DNA of 64,000 nt from Hyphodiscus hymeniophilus. Its lineage: Eukaryota; Ascomycota; Leotiomycetes; Helotiales; Hyphodiscaceae. Both the position numbers and the translations under genes were made by a program. Location: positions 806,001-870,000 of the forward strand of contig VNKQ01000015.1 of NCBI GenBank assembly GCA_016508695.1. The letters run 5' to 3'. Positions 21,925-33,611 of the stretch are shown in pieces (position 1 is the stretch's first letter; each line of letters begins with the position of its first letter). A model generated the notes under the pieces. It did not search any database and was not told the DNA's origin. It saw nothing but the letters and a program-made list of their open reading frames with translations.

Positions 21925-24232
21925 ATGACCGAAACAAACAGAGATGTGAAGAATCACTATCTCTTTGAGATTGCGACAGAGGTTGCAAACCGAGGTATGT
22001 GATGGCTGATCTGTCAGAAGGCAGGACTAACAGGACAAGTCGGTGGAATTTACTCGGTCATCAAGTCGAAAGCTCCCGTCACGACGGCCGAATATGGAGA
22101 CCGATACTGCCTCATCGGGCCTCTCAACAGGCAATCGGTAAGCCGCAACGTGTAGACCCCAGAACATGGACTGATCTTCTAGGCTGCTGTTGAAGTAGAA
22201 GCCCTTACTCCCACAAACCCCCAACTTGCTGCGACGATGGAAGCTATGGAAGAGCGAGGTATCGGCATGGTTTACGGCAGATGGTTGATTGAGGGCGCTC
22301 CAAGAGTCCTCTTGATCGATACCAAGACCGCATACCGATTTCTCGATGAGTGGAAGGCAGATCTGTGGAACACAGCGGGAATACCTTCTCCTCCCGGAGA
22401 TGACGAGACGAACGAGGCGGTAGTGTTTGGCTACCTGGTCGCATGGTTCTTGGGAGAGGTGAGCACTTTACCAAGCTGCGTTGACGTAAAGCTAATCCTT
22501 TAGTTTGTTGCCCACGAGAAAGAGAAGGCTGTCATCGCACATTTCCACGAATGGCTATCCGGTGTCGCCCTTCCTCTCTGCAAAAGGCGACGGATCGATG
22601 TTACAACGATCTTCACTACCCACGCCACCCTTCTCGGTCGGTATCTTTGCGCCGGCTCTGTCGATTTCTACAATAACCTACAATACTTCGATGTGGATGC
22701 GGAAGCTGGAAAGCGTGGGATTTACCACAGATACTGCATTGAGCGAGCAGCTACTCACTCCTGCGATGTCTTCACGACAGTATCACATATCACTGCATAC
22801 GAATCAGAACATCTGCTGAAGCGCAAACCTGACGGAGTTCTTCCCAACGGTCTCAACGTTACCAAATTCTCTGCCATGCACGAATTTCAGAACCTACATC
22901 AACAGGCCAAGGAGAAGATTCATGATTTCGTACGAGGTCACTTCTATGGACATAATGACTTCGACCCTGAGAACACGCTCTACTTCTTCACTGCTGGACG
23001 TTACGAATACAGAAATAAGGGTGTTGACATGTTTATTGAGTCGCTGGCGAGATTAAACCACCGTCTAAAGTCAGCTGGATCGAAAATGACCGTTGTTGCT
23101 TTCATCATTATGCCAGCACAGACACAGTCATTGACAGTCGAGGCACTGAAGGGGCAAGCAGTTATCAAGTCATTGAGGGATACCGTAGATGTTATTGAGA
23201 GAGGTGTTGGAAAACGGATCTTCGAGCGTGCGTTAAAGTGGCATGATGGAGATGCGATGCCTGACGACAAGGACCTCATCACCAGTCAAGACCGAATTCT
23301 ACTCCGCAGACGGTTGTTCGCGATGAAAAGACATGGCCTGCCTCCGATCGTCACCCATAACATGGCCAACGATTCGGAAGACCCAATCTTGAACCAGATC
23401 CGCCGAGTCCAACTCTTCAACCACCCTACAGACCGAGTAAAGATTGTCTTCCACCCCGAATTCTTGAATTCTGCGAACCCCGTTCTTCCAATGGATTATG
23501 ATGAGTTCGTTCGAGGTACTCATCTTGGTGTCTTCTCCTCCTACTACGAGCCATGGGGATACACCCCTGCAGAGTGTACTGTGATGGGTGTTCCAAGTAT
23601 CACAACAAATCTTTCAGGTTTCGGATGCTACATGGAAGAACTGATCGAGAACTCAACCGATTATGGAATTTACATTGTAGACCGTAGAATGAAGGGTGTT
23701 GATGACTCTGTCAATCAGCTTACATCCTACATGTTCGACTTCGCTGGCAAATCGCGTCGTCAACGTATCAACCAAAGAAACCGAACCGAGCGTTTGAGCG
23801 ATCTACTGGATTGGAAGAGAATGGGCATGGAGTATGTCAAGGCTCGCCAACTCGCACTCCGCAGAGCATACCCAGCATCCTTCGACGGCGAAGAAGAAGA
23901 CGATTTCATCCCAGGTGTGGAGCAGAAGATCTCGCGACCATTCTCCGTTCCTGGGTCTCCAAGAGACAGATCTGGAATGATGACACCCGGAGACTTTGCG
24001 AGTTTGCAAGAAGGACGAGAGGGCTTGAGCACAGAGGATTATGTCGCGTGGAAATTGCCGTAAGTTGTTCTAGGCATGAGATCCCTAGTGCTTTACTAAT
24101 CGTTTTCATAGTGAGGAAGAGGATCCTGATGAGTACCCGTTCCCACTTACCCTGAGGACTAAGAGGCCTACTGGCCCGACGAGCCCTGCGGATGGTGTTA
24201 TCACAAATGGAAGCTCATATACAAATGCATGA
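21925..24232 (+). CDS. GSY1: Glycogen [starch] synthase
   Basis: Five exons: 21925-21994, 22040-22137, 22183-22458, 22504-24059, 24112-24232; 706 aa. The enzyme (GT3 family) transfers glucose from UDP-glucose to the non-reducing end of glycogen in the cytosol. Seen: EIATEVANRVGGIYSV at the N-terminus (substrate-binding VGG loop), AHFHEWLSGVALPL, FTTHATLLGRYLC, and YYEPWGYTPAECTVMGVPS with the two glutamates near residues 496 and 504 expected at the active site. An Arg-rich regulatory stretch (RQRINQRNRTERLSDLLDW) binds glucose-6-phosphate in the family. The C-terminal tail RPFSVPGSPRDRSGMMTPGD carries Ser/Thr-Pro sites matching the phosphorylation region that inactivates the yeast enzyme. The first three introns are each exactly 45 bp. 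Length and domains match intact family members. Confidence 0.97.
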
Positions 24233-26101
24233 TGGAGGGGGATTGAGGGAGAGGAGGAAGATCATGAGATTGGTAGATACCAAAATTGCTGGTAGCGAGG
24301 GAAGTGATGGAACTTGCACGCCGAAAGGGAAAGGAAGGTCGATCACTAATCATGTACCAAGATTCTGCTTTTCATTCGTTCTCACATTGCGCCTGCTTTG
24401 CTGCATAGGGATTAATCTCCCACATCTTGTTCGTGTTTCTATTGTATTCTGTCTCTGCGCGCATTAGTGGATAGGGGAATTGAATCCTGAAGCTCGATCC
24501 GAATAGCCAAACATATGTGTGTATCTGGCACCCGCTGGAATCATGGAACGCAGGTATAGATCCTAATCTCTCAAAAGGCTATCGAAGATTAGGATAGGAT
24601 AGGAGCCAGGATCATCTGAGTGACATGTAAAAACACGTGATCCAAATTCAGCTCCAGCTCCAGCTCCATAGTCCCTCTCGAGTATATCCCTCGAATCCGC
24701 CCCTGATCTTCCCCCTGACCACAACCAGCAGGCACGCAGCTTCAGAAGATCGGCTGGGCGTTGCAGCAGTGGGAGTTATGATCTGGACATGCTGTATTCT
24801 CAGGAGAGTCGTGCGATAGTTGCGCATAGGCTCGCTGAGAGGGAGACGCACCTAGCATTGTTTGATGCCGAATGGTAGGTCAGGACGCCGATATTTTGAA
24901 CATACAGCAGGCTCGTGTTTGAGCACAAAGGTGCCGCTTCCTATTGACTAATAAAGCAACCCGAATCCACCAAATTTCCTGCCTACCAACATCGTCTCTG
25001 ACCGTCGCTGTGCGATCCAATAGGTAACCTTCACTGTTTCATCCCATTAGGCTTTCCGCTCGTGGCTTACCTTATATTTTGGATTGCATCTGCTTGGGTA
25101 TTTAGATCTTCCTACTGTATCGATCAAACAAGAGTAAGAGTTTGCTGTTATAAGACTACTCACTACAGACACACAGGCCCGTCAAATCAAAATGTCCGAC
25201 GTTGTATTCGATATCGTCCGAATCTGGCTTCTCTTGCTGCGAGTATGTCTGCTAGGGAGAGATAGAGATAAAGACAGAGTGGAAAGGAAAGGTGGGAATA
25301 TATGAGATGTCGATGTCGATGTCGATGCATTGTCGACAAGACAAGACGTCTCGACATCGACAGCGACAGCACGCACTATCGACACATACATGCGTTCTGA
25401 ACGAGCTTCCCTTAGAGTACCGTGTGATACGCTACACTGTTGCATTTACATTTCTAGTTACAGATACAGATACGGATATACCTGGTTCACGTCCTCACTC
25501 ATGCGTTCGGGGTGAGAGTCTTGAGGTTGAAGAGAGAGAGGTCTGGTAGAACGAGCGTTCGGTGCATCGTTTGTCGTTTGTTGTCTGGAGGGCTGGGAGG
25601 TGTGTGTATTTATAAGGAAAAGGGAAAAGGTTTGTGGAGAGGGGTGAGAGAGATGAGAGGCGTGTGAGGGATGGGAGGCGTGTGAGGGATGGGAGGACCA
25701 TGGTAGGATAATGGAGGGAGGCCTTGATGGTTACCTAGACTCCGCGAGGTTGCGATATGCAAGGCATATCCTATCGGTGACTAGATGTATATCAAGGATT
25801 GGGGAGCACCCTCTGAAGCGATGAGAAAAGGGCTTGGTCACTTGCAATTCGAGCTTTAGTTTTGTATCCTACATCGCGGGGTGTGTTTGTTCAACTTGTG
25901 GAAAATCCGTGGCATTTTCTATGGCTAATTCGCTTGTCGGCAAGTAGCTGTGGAATTATGCTATCATTATCTTATTACAGGCTCATGTTAATGAGAACAT
26001 TCCTACGCATGCCCCATCTTTTCAGTCTCCTATTAGACTTTTCCCAGAGATCGAAGACATCTAGCTGGCAATGATCACACGAGTTTCATGTACCTACAAG
26101 G
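24233..26101. other. Gene-free stretch with short simple repeats
   Basis: About 1.87 kb between the 3' ends of glycogen synthase and the membrane protein gene at 26102. Small tandem runs: (CAGCTC) near 24650-24670, GATGTC hexamers at about 25306-25327, and a two-copy GTGTGAGGGATGGGAGG repeat near 25662-25696. ORFs here are biased by these repeats and show no family resemblance. Confidence 0.45.
25306..25360. repeat. GATGTC hexamer array with inverted partner
   Basis: Four near-perfect GATGTC units on the plus strand are followed within 40 bp by the complementary text CGACATCGACAGCGAC, with a GTCGATGCATTGTCGAC palindrome-like block between. The whole can fold back on itself. No function is assigned. 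Confidence 0.6.
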
Positions 26102-26878
26102 TTACAACCCCACACCATCACCCGACTTACAATAGATCTGTAAAGGCTTGCACGGATTCGCATTCATTGCCAGAACAACAGGGCAGTAGAAATCCTTGAT
26201 GAGACTAGCACAATCCCCCACGGCCTGAACCCCCGTGACGGAATCGCAGATATCGTTGAGGAGGACCCGACATGTTTTAACAAGCGTGTCGGGGACCGAA
26301 GAAGGCGTCGCTGTGACCATGCTCGTGCTGGTCACTGTCTGATTTCTGGTCGTGGTTGTGGTCTTGGTGGATGTTGTGGATGCCGTGGACAGGAAAGTAG
26401 TAGAGTAATAACTTGTAGATGTCTGGGATATCGTGACGGTTTGCGCCATGCAATACTCGTTCCTTACTTTCTCGGCGCCGAAGAGGCCTGCGAAGGTTGC
26501 TACTAGAACGAACAGGATCAAAAAAGTCACGAAAGATATGTACTTTACCTTACGGGTGAGGTACTCGCCTTTTGGAGGGGGTAGCTCGGGTGGAGCGTCA
26601 AAGCCTCTGCGAACCACTAACTGCTGTCCGTACGCTGATGCCGAATTCTCCTCTGCATTTTTAAAGAATGATGGTGGTACTCCCGGGCGTTCGTTGAGTT
26701 CGATGTCCTGCATCGTATTTAGAGAATCCGCTCGGGGAGGTGATGGGTTGACCATCTCGGATGATTTTTCCTGCTTGGCTTTACGGTTCTGGATGAAAGT
26801 CTTCGCTGCTGAGAATGTAGATGGAATTGCGGGGAGTATTGACGATGCCGCAGAGGTAATCTGTGATGCGTATTCCAT
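26102..26878 (-). CDS. Single-pass membrane protein with Ser/Thr stalk and Cys-rich ectodomain
   Basis: 258 aa from the first in-frame ATG (26878, MEYASQITS). Residues 1-108 are hydrophilic, with basic and Pro-rich PPELPPPKGEYLTRKVK just before the membrane. Residues about 111-133 (ISFVTFLILFVLVATFAGLF) form one transmembrane helix; no N-terminal signal peptide is seen, so type II topology with a cytosolic N-terminus is likely. A Ser/Thr-rich stalk (STASTTSTKTTTTT) follows, a probable O-mannosylation region, then a ~70-residue tail with seven cysteines (CRVLLNDIC, DCASL, YCPVV, PCKPLQIYC). I do not recognise the family. A cell-surface or wall-sensing role is a guess from this architecture. 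Confidence 0.65.
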   Translation of the reverse strand: MEYASQITSAASSILPAIPSTFSAAKTFIQNRKAKQEKSSEMVNPSPPRADSLNTMQDIELNERPGVPPSFFKNAEENSASAYGQQLVVRRGFDAPPELPPPKGEYLTRKVKYISFVTFLILFVLVATFAGLFGAEKVRNEYCMAQTVTISQTSTSYYSTTFLSTASTTSTKTTTTTRNQTVTSTSMVTATPSSVPDTLVKTCRVLLNDICDSVTGVQAVGDCASLIKDFYCPVVLAMNANPCKPLQIYCKSGDGVGL

Positions 26879-28047
26879 GTTAAATGCTGAGAGGCACAAA
26901 CTTTCCGGGAAGAGGTGCAAAATTTTGAAATGACAATTGAGGGAGCGCTGGATGAGATGAATGTGTTCAATAAGTTCTGTTTCATCCAAAGGGTTTGAAA
27001 GCAAAGTTCTGTTCTGATGGAACAATTTCTTCACTCCAGCCAATGCGAAGTTGGCTCCCCAAAGACCTTGTCTTGAGAAGCATTGTTCTGGTTCTCTAGC
27101 TCCAAAATCAATGGGATTGTCCCAAGCCGAACCCTGTACTACCTGGTAGTTCTTCTGAGATTTTGAAACAAAGAAAAGGTTTACTGTTAATGTAGTGAAT
27201 CGAATGCATGGTCACTGAGATGACAAATCCTATTCCTCTAGCTTAGATTGAATACTTTTCGGCGGTAGAAGAGGCCATAGGCCATTCAGCAGTGTATCCA
27301 TGTTGGAAAGCGTTCTTAACAAGCTGAAAGGGAACAACCGACGCTAAGTTTCGAAGGATGACACCGGAATTCAATGACGAAAAAAAAAATCTACAACGCT
27401 GTATTGAGTCCTACGTGCCATGTTGTTCAAGCATTGGTCTGCACATGAACGGGTGTAGGCACTTGCCGCTGAATATAAGGATGCAATCGAGTCTAGGAGA
27501 ACGAGTGGATCACTGAAGCTACAACGCCAACTACAGACTCCCATTAGATCAAGAACGAGAACATTCACATGCAAAGTCAACAGGGTCAGAGCAATTTCCA
27601 TGAGACTTGATGTCGTGCGTATGGCAAAAAAGCTAAGGCATCTCTCTCATATATACAATCGTTTCCAGGATGCCTTCCACTCCATCCCATGCAAGATCTA
27701 GCAAAGACTCCTTCCAATCCTAATGTAAAACGGGAATAGACGCCTTGTTTTGTATAGAAGACATGAGAGTGAGGCCTGAGTCAAGAAAAAAGAAAAGCAG
27801 CCCCGCTATGAGTAGCAAAAATGTCGAACGCCGATGCTATGCTAAAAAACAAGTTCGAGTTCGGATACCGCTTCGAAATATGTGAACTGGTTGTGTGAGA
27901 TGTATCTCGGGAATAGGTTGACTTTTCACTTCTCACTAGCAAGGCTCAGAGGTCGATAAGATCCCCCCAAAATGGCAAAACCAGACGAGGGAGGTCCATT
28001 TCTAGGGGAAGGTGCGGCTAACGGGTCGAAGCTAGACACGAAATTCA
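26879..28047. other. Gene-free stretch
   Basis: About 1.17 kb between the start of the membrane protein gene and the 3' end of the SUMO protease gene. No ORF with family resemblance, RNA gene or repeat was recognised. Confidence 0.4.
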
Positions 28048-31000
28048 TCACTTCTTAAATTTCGTATGAGTCCCTCTCGCATGCCCTCTCCCCATAATTG
28101 CGTTGTCAGAAGCATCTCTTGCCAAGAAATTCGAGGTGCGTTCCGTGACAGTTCTGTCTGACCGAGTTGGAGTTTCTGGCTTACGACTGCTTACGCCCCG
28201 TGGCATAGTGGCCTGCTGCTTTGTGGGAGGGCTCACAGGTGAGGAATCAGGTAGAAACGGTGGTGCTCGCTGTGGTTCTTGTGAATGGTGTTGCGCAAGG
28301 AGCATTTCGTTGTCATCAGTAATATCAACAACGGTCCGTCCCAGTTTTGGGGACGAAAGCTTTGCAGCAGACTCCAGAGGTGAGCTGTTGTTAAGAGTTT
28401 TGTTGCTATTTCGTGGTGACTCATAAGAGTCTCTATCCGCTGGAGCGGAATCACTTTCTGTTGAAGTAGGCGCCCTTGTTTGAGGGTGTGGAGTTGATGG
28501 ACGACGGCGAGTGGGCGAAGCTTCCTCCAACTCTTCTACCTCTGGAGATGGGGAAACAAGATCACTCCGTAGTTCTGTCGATGGGCTTGGACGATTAGAG
28601 ACGCGTTGTTTAGCGTGACCGTCTGTAAGCTGATATTCATCCTCAACCTCCAAGGCATTAGTGCGAGATGCTCCAGGTTTGGTCACCTCGGAGTTCATAG
28701 AGCCATTGGCGCGCCCAGTAAACGGTTTCCTTGTGCGTGAGATACGAGCACCCAAGCCGGTGGAATGGTCCTCAGAGACGAGCGCCCCTAAGTTGCTATC
28801 CGCTTCATAGTTCACATGGATTGGGTTAAGAGAGATTGTTCCTGGCGCAGCGGCGAGTTCTGTCTCAGTCTCTGGTTCAGCTACCTTCGTGTTGAGGTCT
28901 CCTCTTCCCAACTCAGATAGATACGCTGTTAACTCTTGTGTTTGACGTTCTGCTCGTGATGATCGTTTTGAGGACTCTGGGGCAGCCGATATCTCGGAAT
29001 GTTCTGGCTGTGCGAATGGCCGCAGTGGCATAGGATGATCTAGATCAGCCGACTGGCGAGCGCTGTTCGAATTCTCTCTGGAGCTGGACTCAACGGCTGT
29101 AGTCATTACCTCTTGAGCCTTTATGGCCTTCTTCCCTTTGCCGCCCTTTTGTTTCGTGAGATCTTTCTCGGCCTTCTCGGCCACCTGTTGCTTCTGTAGC
29201 TTGAAAAGCAGTTCTCGGATCTTGGTTCGCAAGTCCGAAGCCTTCTTGAACTTATGTTCGGCCTCCATGTCAATCTTCGCCAGGAGGTTCTCTGTGAACA
29301 TATCCGGATCCTCGAGAAATGCCTCAACATAGCTAAGAAGATACAATCCACAGTCGCAAAAGTTCTTCTGTTGGGGAATGATCAAAGCCGTCATACCGAG
29401 CGCCCGAGGTGGATCAATATCGATTCTCAGTTTTGCCTTTCCTTCTGCTACCAAATAGTCTCTCAGGTTGGTGCAAGTGGCGGAGTGTTGCAATCCTAAT
29501 GAATCGAGAGTTATTATTTTCGGTTCCTTTGGACTGAACTTGCGCAGCGCTGGTGTAGATGATTTCTTTCTGCCTTTTCTGGGTGACGTCGCGACTTTCG
29601 ATGTGTCTGTGATGTCAATCGTAGCAGCTGCTCCGGCAACATTCTCATGAATGGATTGAAGGTCTGACCCGACAAGATCACTAAAGACTTCTCCAATCCT
29701 TGTAGTCTGGGGTGGTATAGCGTGTGCTGAATCGGCAACGAACACCCCTCTCTCAGGCTGTCCCAAGGACATCTTCCCCAACGAGTCGCCAACGTTGATG
29801 TGTACGGAACTTGACTCGGGGGACTCCGCAGACGATCTCGGAGTCGACTTGTGGGCAGAATTAGTGGTCAATTGGAGAGTCTTTACTGCTGAGCTCGTCT
29901 GCTGTGACGGTGAAAGCTCAATGACCTCCTTCTCAGGGTTGACTAACTTCGGTGCGTTGTAGATAATTGCAACATACCAATGGTTATGCTCATTGACAGG
30001 AACGATTATATAATCGTAGGACAGCAACTCCACCTTGGAGGTCCATCGCTCAACAGCCGCATAGTTAATGCCCCGTTTGCCCTTCATTGGTGTCGATAGT
30101 CTCTCGTAGAAAAAGGTGTTGTGGAAGTAGACACGCTTTGACAATCCCGGATCTCGTTCTGCAAGCTGTCGTTCTAGCACAAGCAAGTAGAACATGATGA
30201 GGTTGTCGTTCAAGTATTGCCCCTCGTCGAGACGCTCAATGTCTTGTTTGTCAACAGTGGCTTTGTTTTTTCCTTCTTTAGGATAGATAATGGAACTTTG
30301 CCAGTCGCATTGCTTCTCCCAGTCCGGATGCAGTACCGTCCATCTCTCAGGGCTGGGAGACGCCAGTTTTGATGACGGTCGAGGTGCAATTTCTCTACTT
30401 GCTTTTCTGAAACGGGTCGAATGAGGATTGTCCAATCCCTTTGAACCACGTCTACCATTGAAGTCAGACGCATCAGTAACGTTACTGGACTTACGGTGCG
30501 GTTCTTCAAAATCGATATCTTGTTGTGAGCGCGTACTCCGTCTGTCCTGGGACGCACTCCTTTCCGGACGGAGAAACCCAAATTCACTCTCCACGCGCTC
30601 CATTTGTGCGCTCATTTTCTGGCGGATAGGCCGTTTCGAATCTTGAGCCTTGTCAAAGTTTTCTAAAAGCCTTGCTCCTGTTTTGTGCTTCGTCTGTTGA
30701 AGATCATCGGGCTCCTGGCTCTGTGTGACCCGTGCCGTCTTTAAGGCATTGGTGAAAATACCGTCCAAGTGTGCACTATTCATAAGATAATTAGAAAGGA
30801 GCTGGGGATAGAGCATGTGCACTCACCTGGATTTCCAAATCAGATTGATGTTCGGCTGCATTTTCTTCATTCTTGTGCAGAAATCCTCACTCTGATGGGC
30901 GTTCCCCAGCTCCAAACAAACTTTGTTTGAGGCAAATTTACCCGTCGAATCAGGAGTTTTGATTATGTGAATCTTTCCGTTATCTACGTTGCGAAGAATT

Positions 31001-33611
31001 TTGCGAAAGCTGCCTGGCACGAGTCTTAGATCCGTAACGGGATTATTTTCACTACGATAGATGTTTAAAATTTCGTCTCCGGTTTTGTGCACAAGTAACC
31101 ATGGTGCTGTGTCGCGGTCTGACAGCCATACGATGCGCTCGGTAAAGACCTGAATGACTTGAAATTGACCTCCTCGAAGATTTTTCTTTCCTCTCGTATT
31201 CTCAAAATTAGTGACAACCATGTCTGCCTTCTTGAAGTCGTCCTCAGATTCGGCGGAACTTCGATCGTGTCGTGACGTCGCTGCGGGTCTGGATGACGAG
31301 CTCTTTCTTTGACTCGGATTTGCGGAAAGTAGATTGCTTGCCATCTGGAGCTTTTTCGCGGTCTTGGTGTTCGGGGAACCAGAAATTTCTGCAGATAACT
31401 CATCAGGGCTGCCATAGGAATCGCGAGTCTTCCGTTTCTTGCTCGATGCCCCGTTTTTCTGCCTCATGGTTGGACCTGATTGCACCGCTGTTGGCTCTGA
31501 TTCAAAATCGGACAGCGAAGATCTTTTTCGGCGATTGTTATTTCCTTGGAAGTAAGGAGAAGCAGTATCGGTATGTTCCTCAGGAGTGGTTGAATTCCCA
31601 CTTCCCATATCCTTTGGCTGTCTTGCATGATTGTATTTGGCAATATCTTGCTGAGAGGGTGACAGGATGACCACTGCGAAAGAAGAATTGTGCGAAGGCC
31701 CGGGACTGTCGATGATGGGATCATTGGGATCCTCTCCGGCATGTCCATTCATAACTTCACCGTGCTTGAAGGTCAAAGGCGTCGAGCCTCCATATCTCGT
31801 ATGTTGCTCTATCCCGGCAGTCTTCGATATTTGCCCATTCGAAGTGCCGTTAATCCTCCTCCTAGTTGCTTTTGGACGAATATGATCTTCTACAACAGCG
31901 AATTCTGGAACGCGACCCAAATGCTCATTCTGAGGCCGGCTCTGCGAAGACCTAGCGGAAGGTGCAGCTCCCTGTAGTGACTGTTGTGTTTCGAGATCGA
32001 TAACCTCCTTGTGCTTTTGGTTCCGAGATGCAGATCCATTGTCCGTTCTTTGTCTCTTATTGGAGTACGTCTCGAACCTCCTGTCGTGGTCCTCATGCAA
32101 ATCAAACAACCGATGTTGGGGTTTTTGAGGTTTTTGAGGGTTTTGAGGTTTGAACGCCGGGTTATTGTGCGGATCGTTGGTGAGTGTGTTGCGTGGTCTG
32201 GGGCCTCCTAAGTGAGTCGGCTTCACAAAATCAGCATGGCCACAATACTTGTAGCGAGAAAACGTACCATTACGGCCGTTCCTGGTCGTTTTGCTGGTAC
32301 AGGCTTGGAGTCTGGGGGTGCCCTGGAGAGGATATAATTAGTTGGTGATATTCCAAATTAAAAGTAGCTGAGGTACCCATAGTCTGGCATAGAGTCGGCG
32401 GAGGAATTAAATCGTTCCAATGCAGCCCTAGCACCGCGATGTCAACACGAGCAGGCTTGACTAGTCCAACATTAAACACTTACCAAGGCTTTCTCTTCTT
32501 GGGCGCGTCCTTGTTATCATGTGAAATTTTGGGCTCGTGCGAATCATCGTGGATATCGTCGGCGTAATGCTTCTCGTCCCTGCCAAAACGTCAGAAAATA
32601 CTGCAAATATTCGTCCTCATCAATATAAACCCACTGCGCAGATTCTCCGGCCTCTGTCTCGGTGTTATACAGCTTCAGAACTGCTCTTGTTTTGGGTCTG
32701 ATCCGCCTTGAGGTTTCGACAACTTCAACCTCATTCTCCTGGCCGTGATGTTAGCGATGCTACGATGACTACAGTAGATTGCGGGACTGCCTAGCCGAGC
32801 CTTCCAACCACAGCCTCGCCAGCTCAAGGAATAGACTCACGGATTCCTTCTGCAATGCGTCCTGAGAATCTGCTATCTCCATAAAATCCCCTCCAAGTAT
32901 GGGAGATATTCGTGAAGTATCCGTGGTCTTGAAAGGATCGGGATATTTGCTGCGAGAGATGCCATTTCGCTGTGGCGGTATCCCAGGGCTCCTTCCTGAC
33001 ATTGTCCGGCCTTCATGCCCTACCTCGGCCTGCGCATAACGCGCTTGAGAAGGTTGACCTCTTGTTCGTCCGTAGGCCGCATCCGAATCCTCAAGAGCAC
33101 GTCTTTTGTCTGTCTGAGAGGCTGCCGAGGTGGGATCGTGTTGGTATTGTGGAGGTTGCAATTTCTTGAGGTCGTCCACGCCCAAACCTCGCTTATCGTT
33201 GGTTCCTTTCACAGGCTTCCCGCTGCTGCCACTCTTGCTGAGAACGAACAAACTTTCATTTTGTGCATTTCTAGGGCCGATAAATCGGATATTTGAGTTG
33301 ATATTCGTGATTCCGGGAAAACTTTTGTTACCTTGTGAGGTATTTGAATCTCCCTGCAAGACGTTTGGTCTCAGCACTAGATGGACATCATACATCTTGT
33401 CTCGGTCGTACGAGCTGGAGGAGACGTAATGAGAGCTATGGGCTTTCAATTGCTTATGTTTGCCCTCCTCAGAGCTGCTGTTGACATTGCTTGGTAGCGA
33501 CTCTGGCTCTACTTTGTGTCGGTGGGGCAAAGTACTGCTATGACTCTTCTCGCAAGATAGATTCGGCTCATGCTCATCGAGTTCCTCAGCGGTTTTGTCC
33601 CAGTCAACCAT
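28048..33611 (-). CDS. ulp2: Ulp2-type SUMO protease
   Basis: Six exons by frame and splice signals: 33611-32841, 32738-32635, 32579-32484, 32322-32268, 32220-30827, 30775-28048; 1715 aa. The frame reaches 33626 only through TTG, so ATG 33611 (MVDWDKTAEE) is chosen. The C48 cysteine protease domain starts near residue 995 (YLNDNLIMFYLLVLER). The triad is visible: His in NEHNHWYVAII (about 1070), Asp in ITLDSLGL (about 1230), Cys in NFCDCGLYLLSY (about 1280), with the oxyanion Gln in IPQQKNF. A ~160-residue gap between His and Asp with low-complexity insert is typical of the Ulp2/SENP6-7 branch, which trims poly-SUMO chains in the nucleus. Residues about 670-805 (VIQVFTERIVWLSDRDTAPWLLVH..) resemble a PH-like fold. 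A PKKRKPW nuclear localisation motif is in exon 3. The long Ser-rich C-terminal tail is probably regulatory. Confidence 0.88.

Noticed and set aside
32580..32634. A 22 bp intron (GTATTT..GCAG) in the SUMO protease gene
   Set aside because: Too short for fungal splicing; the 55 bp intron GTGGGT..GCAG gives the same frame and has a CTGAC branch site.
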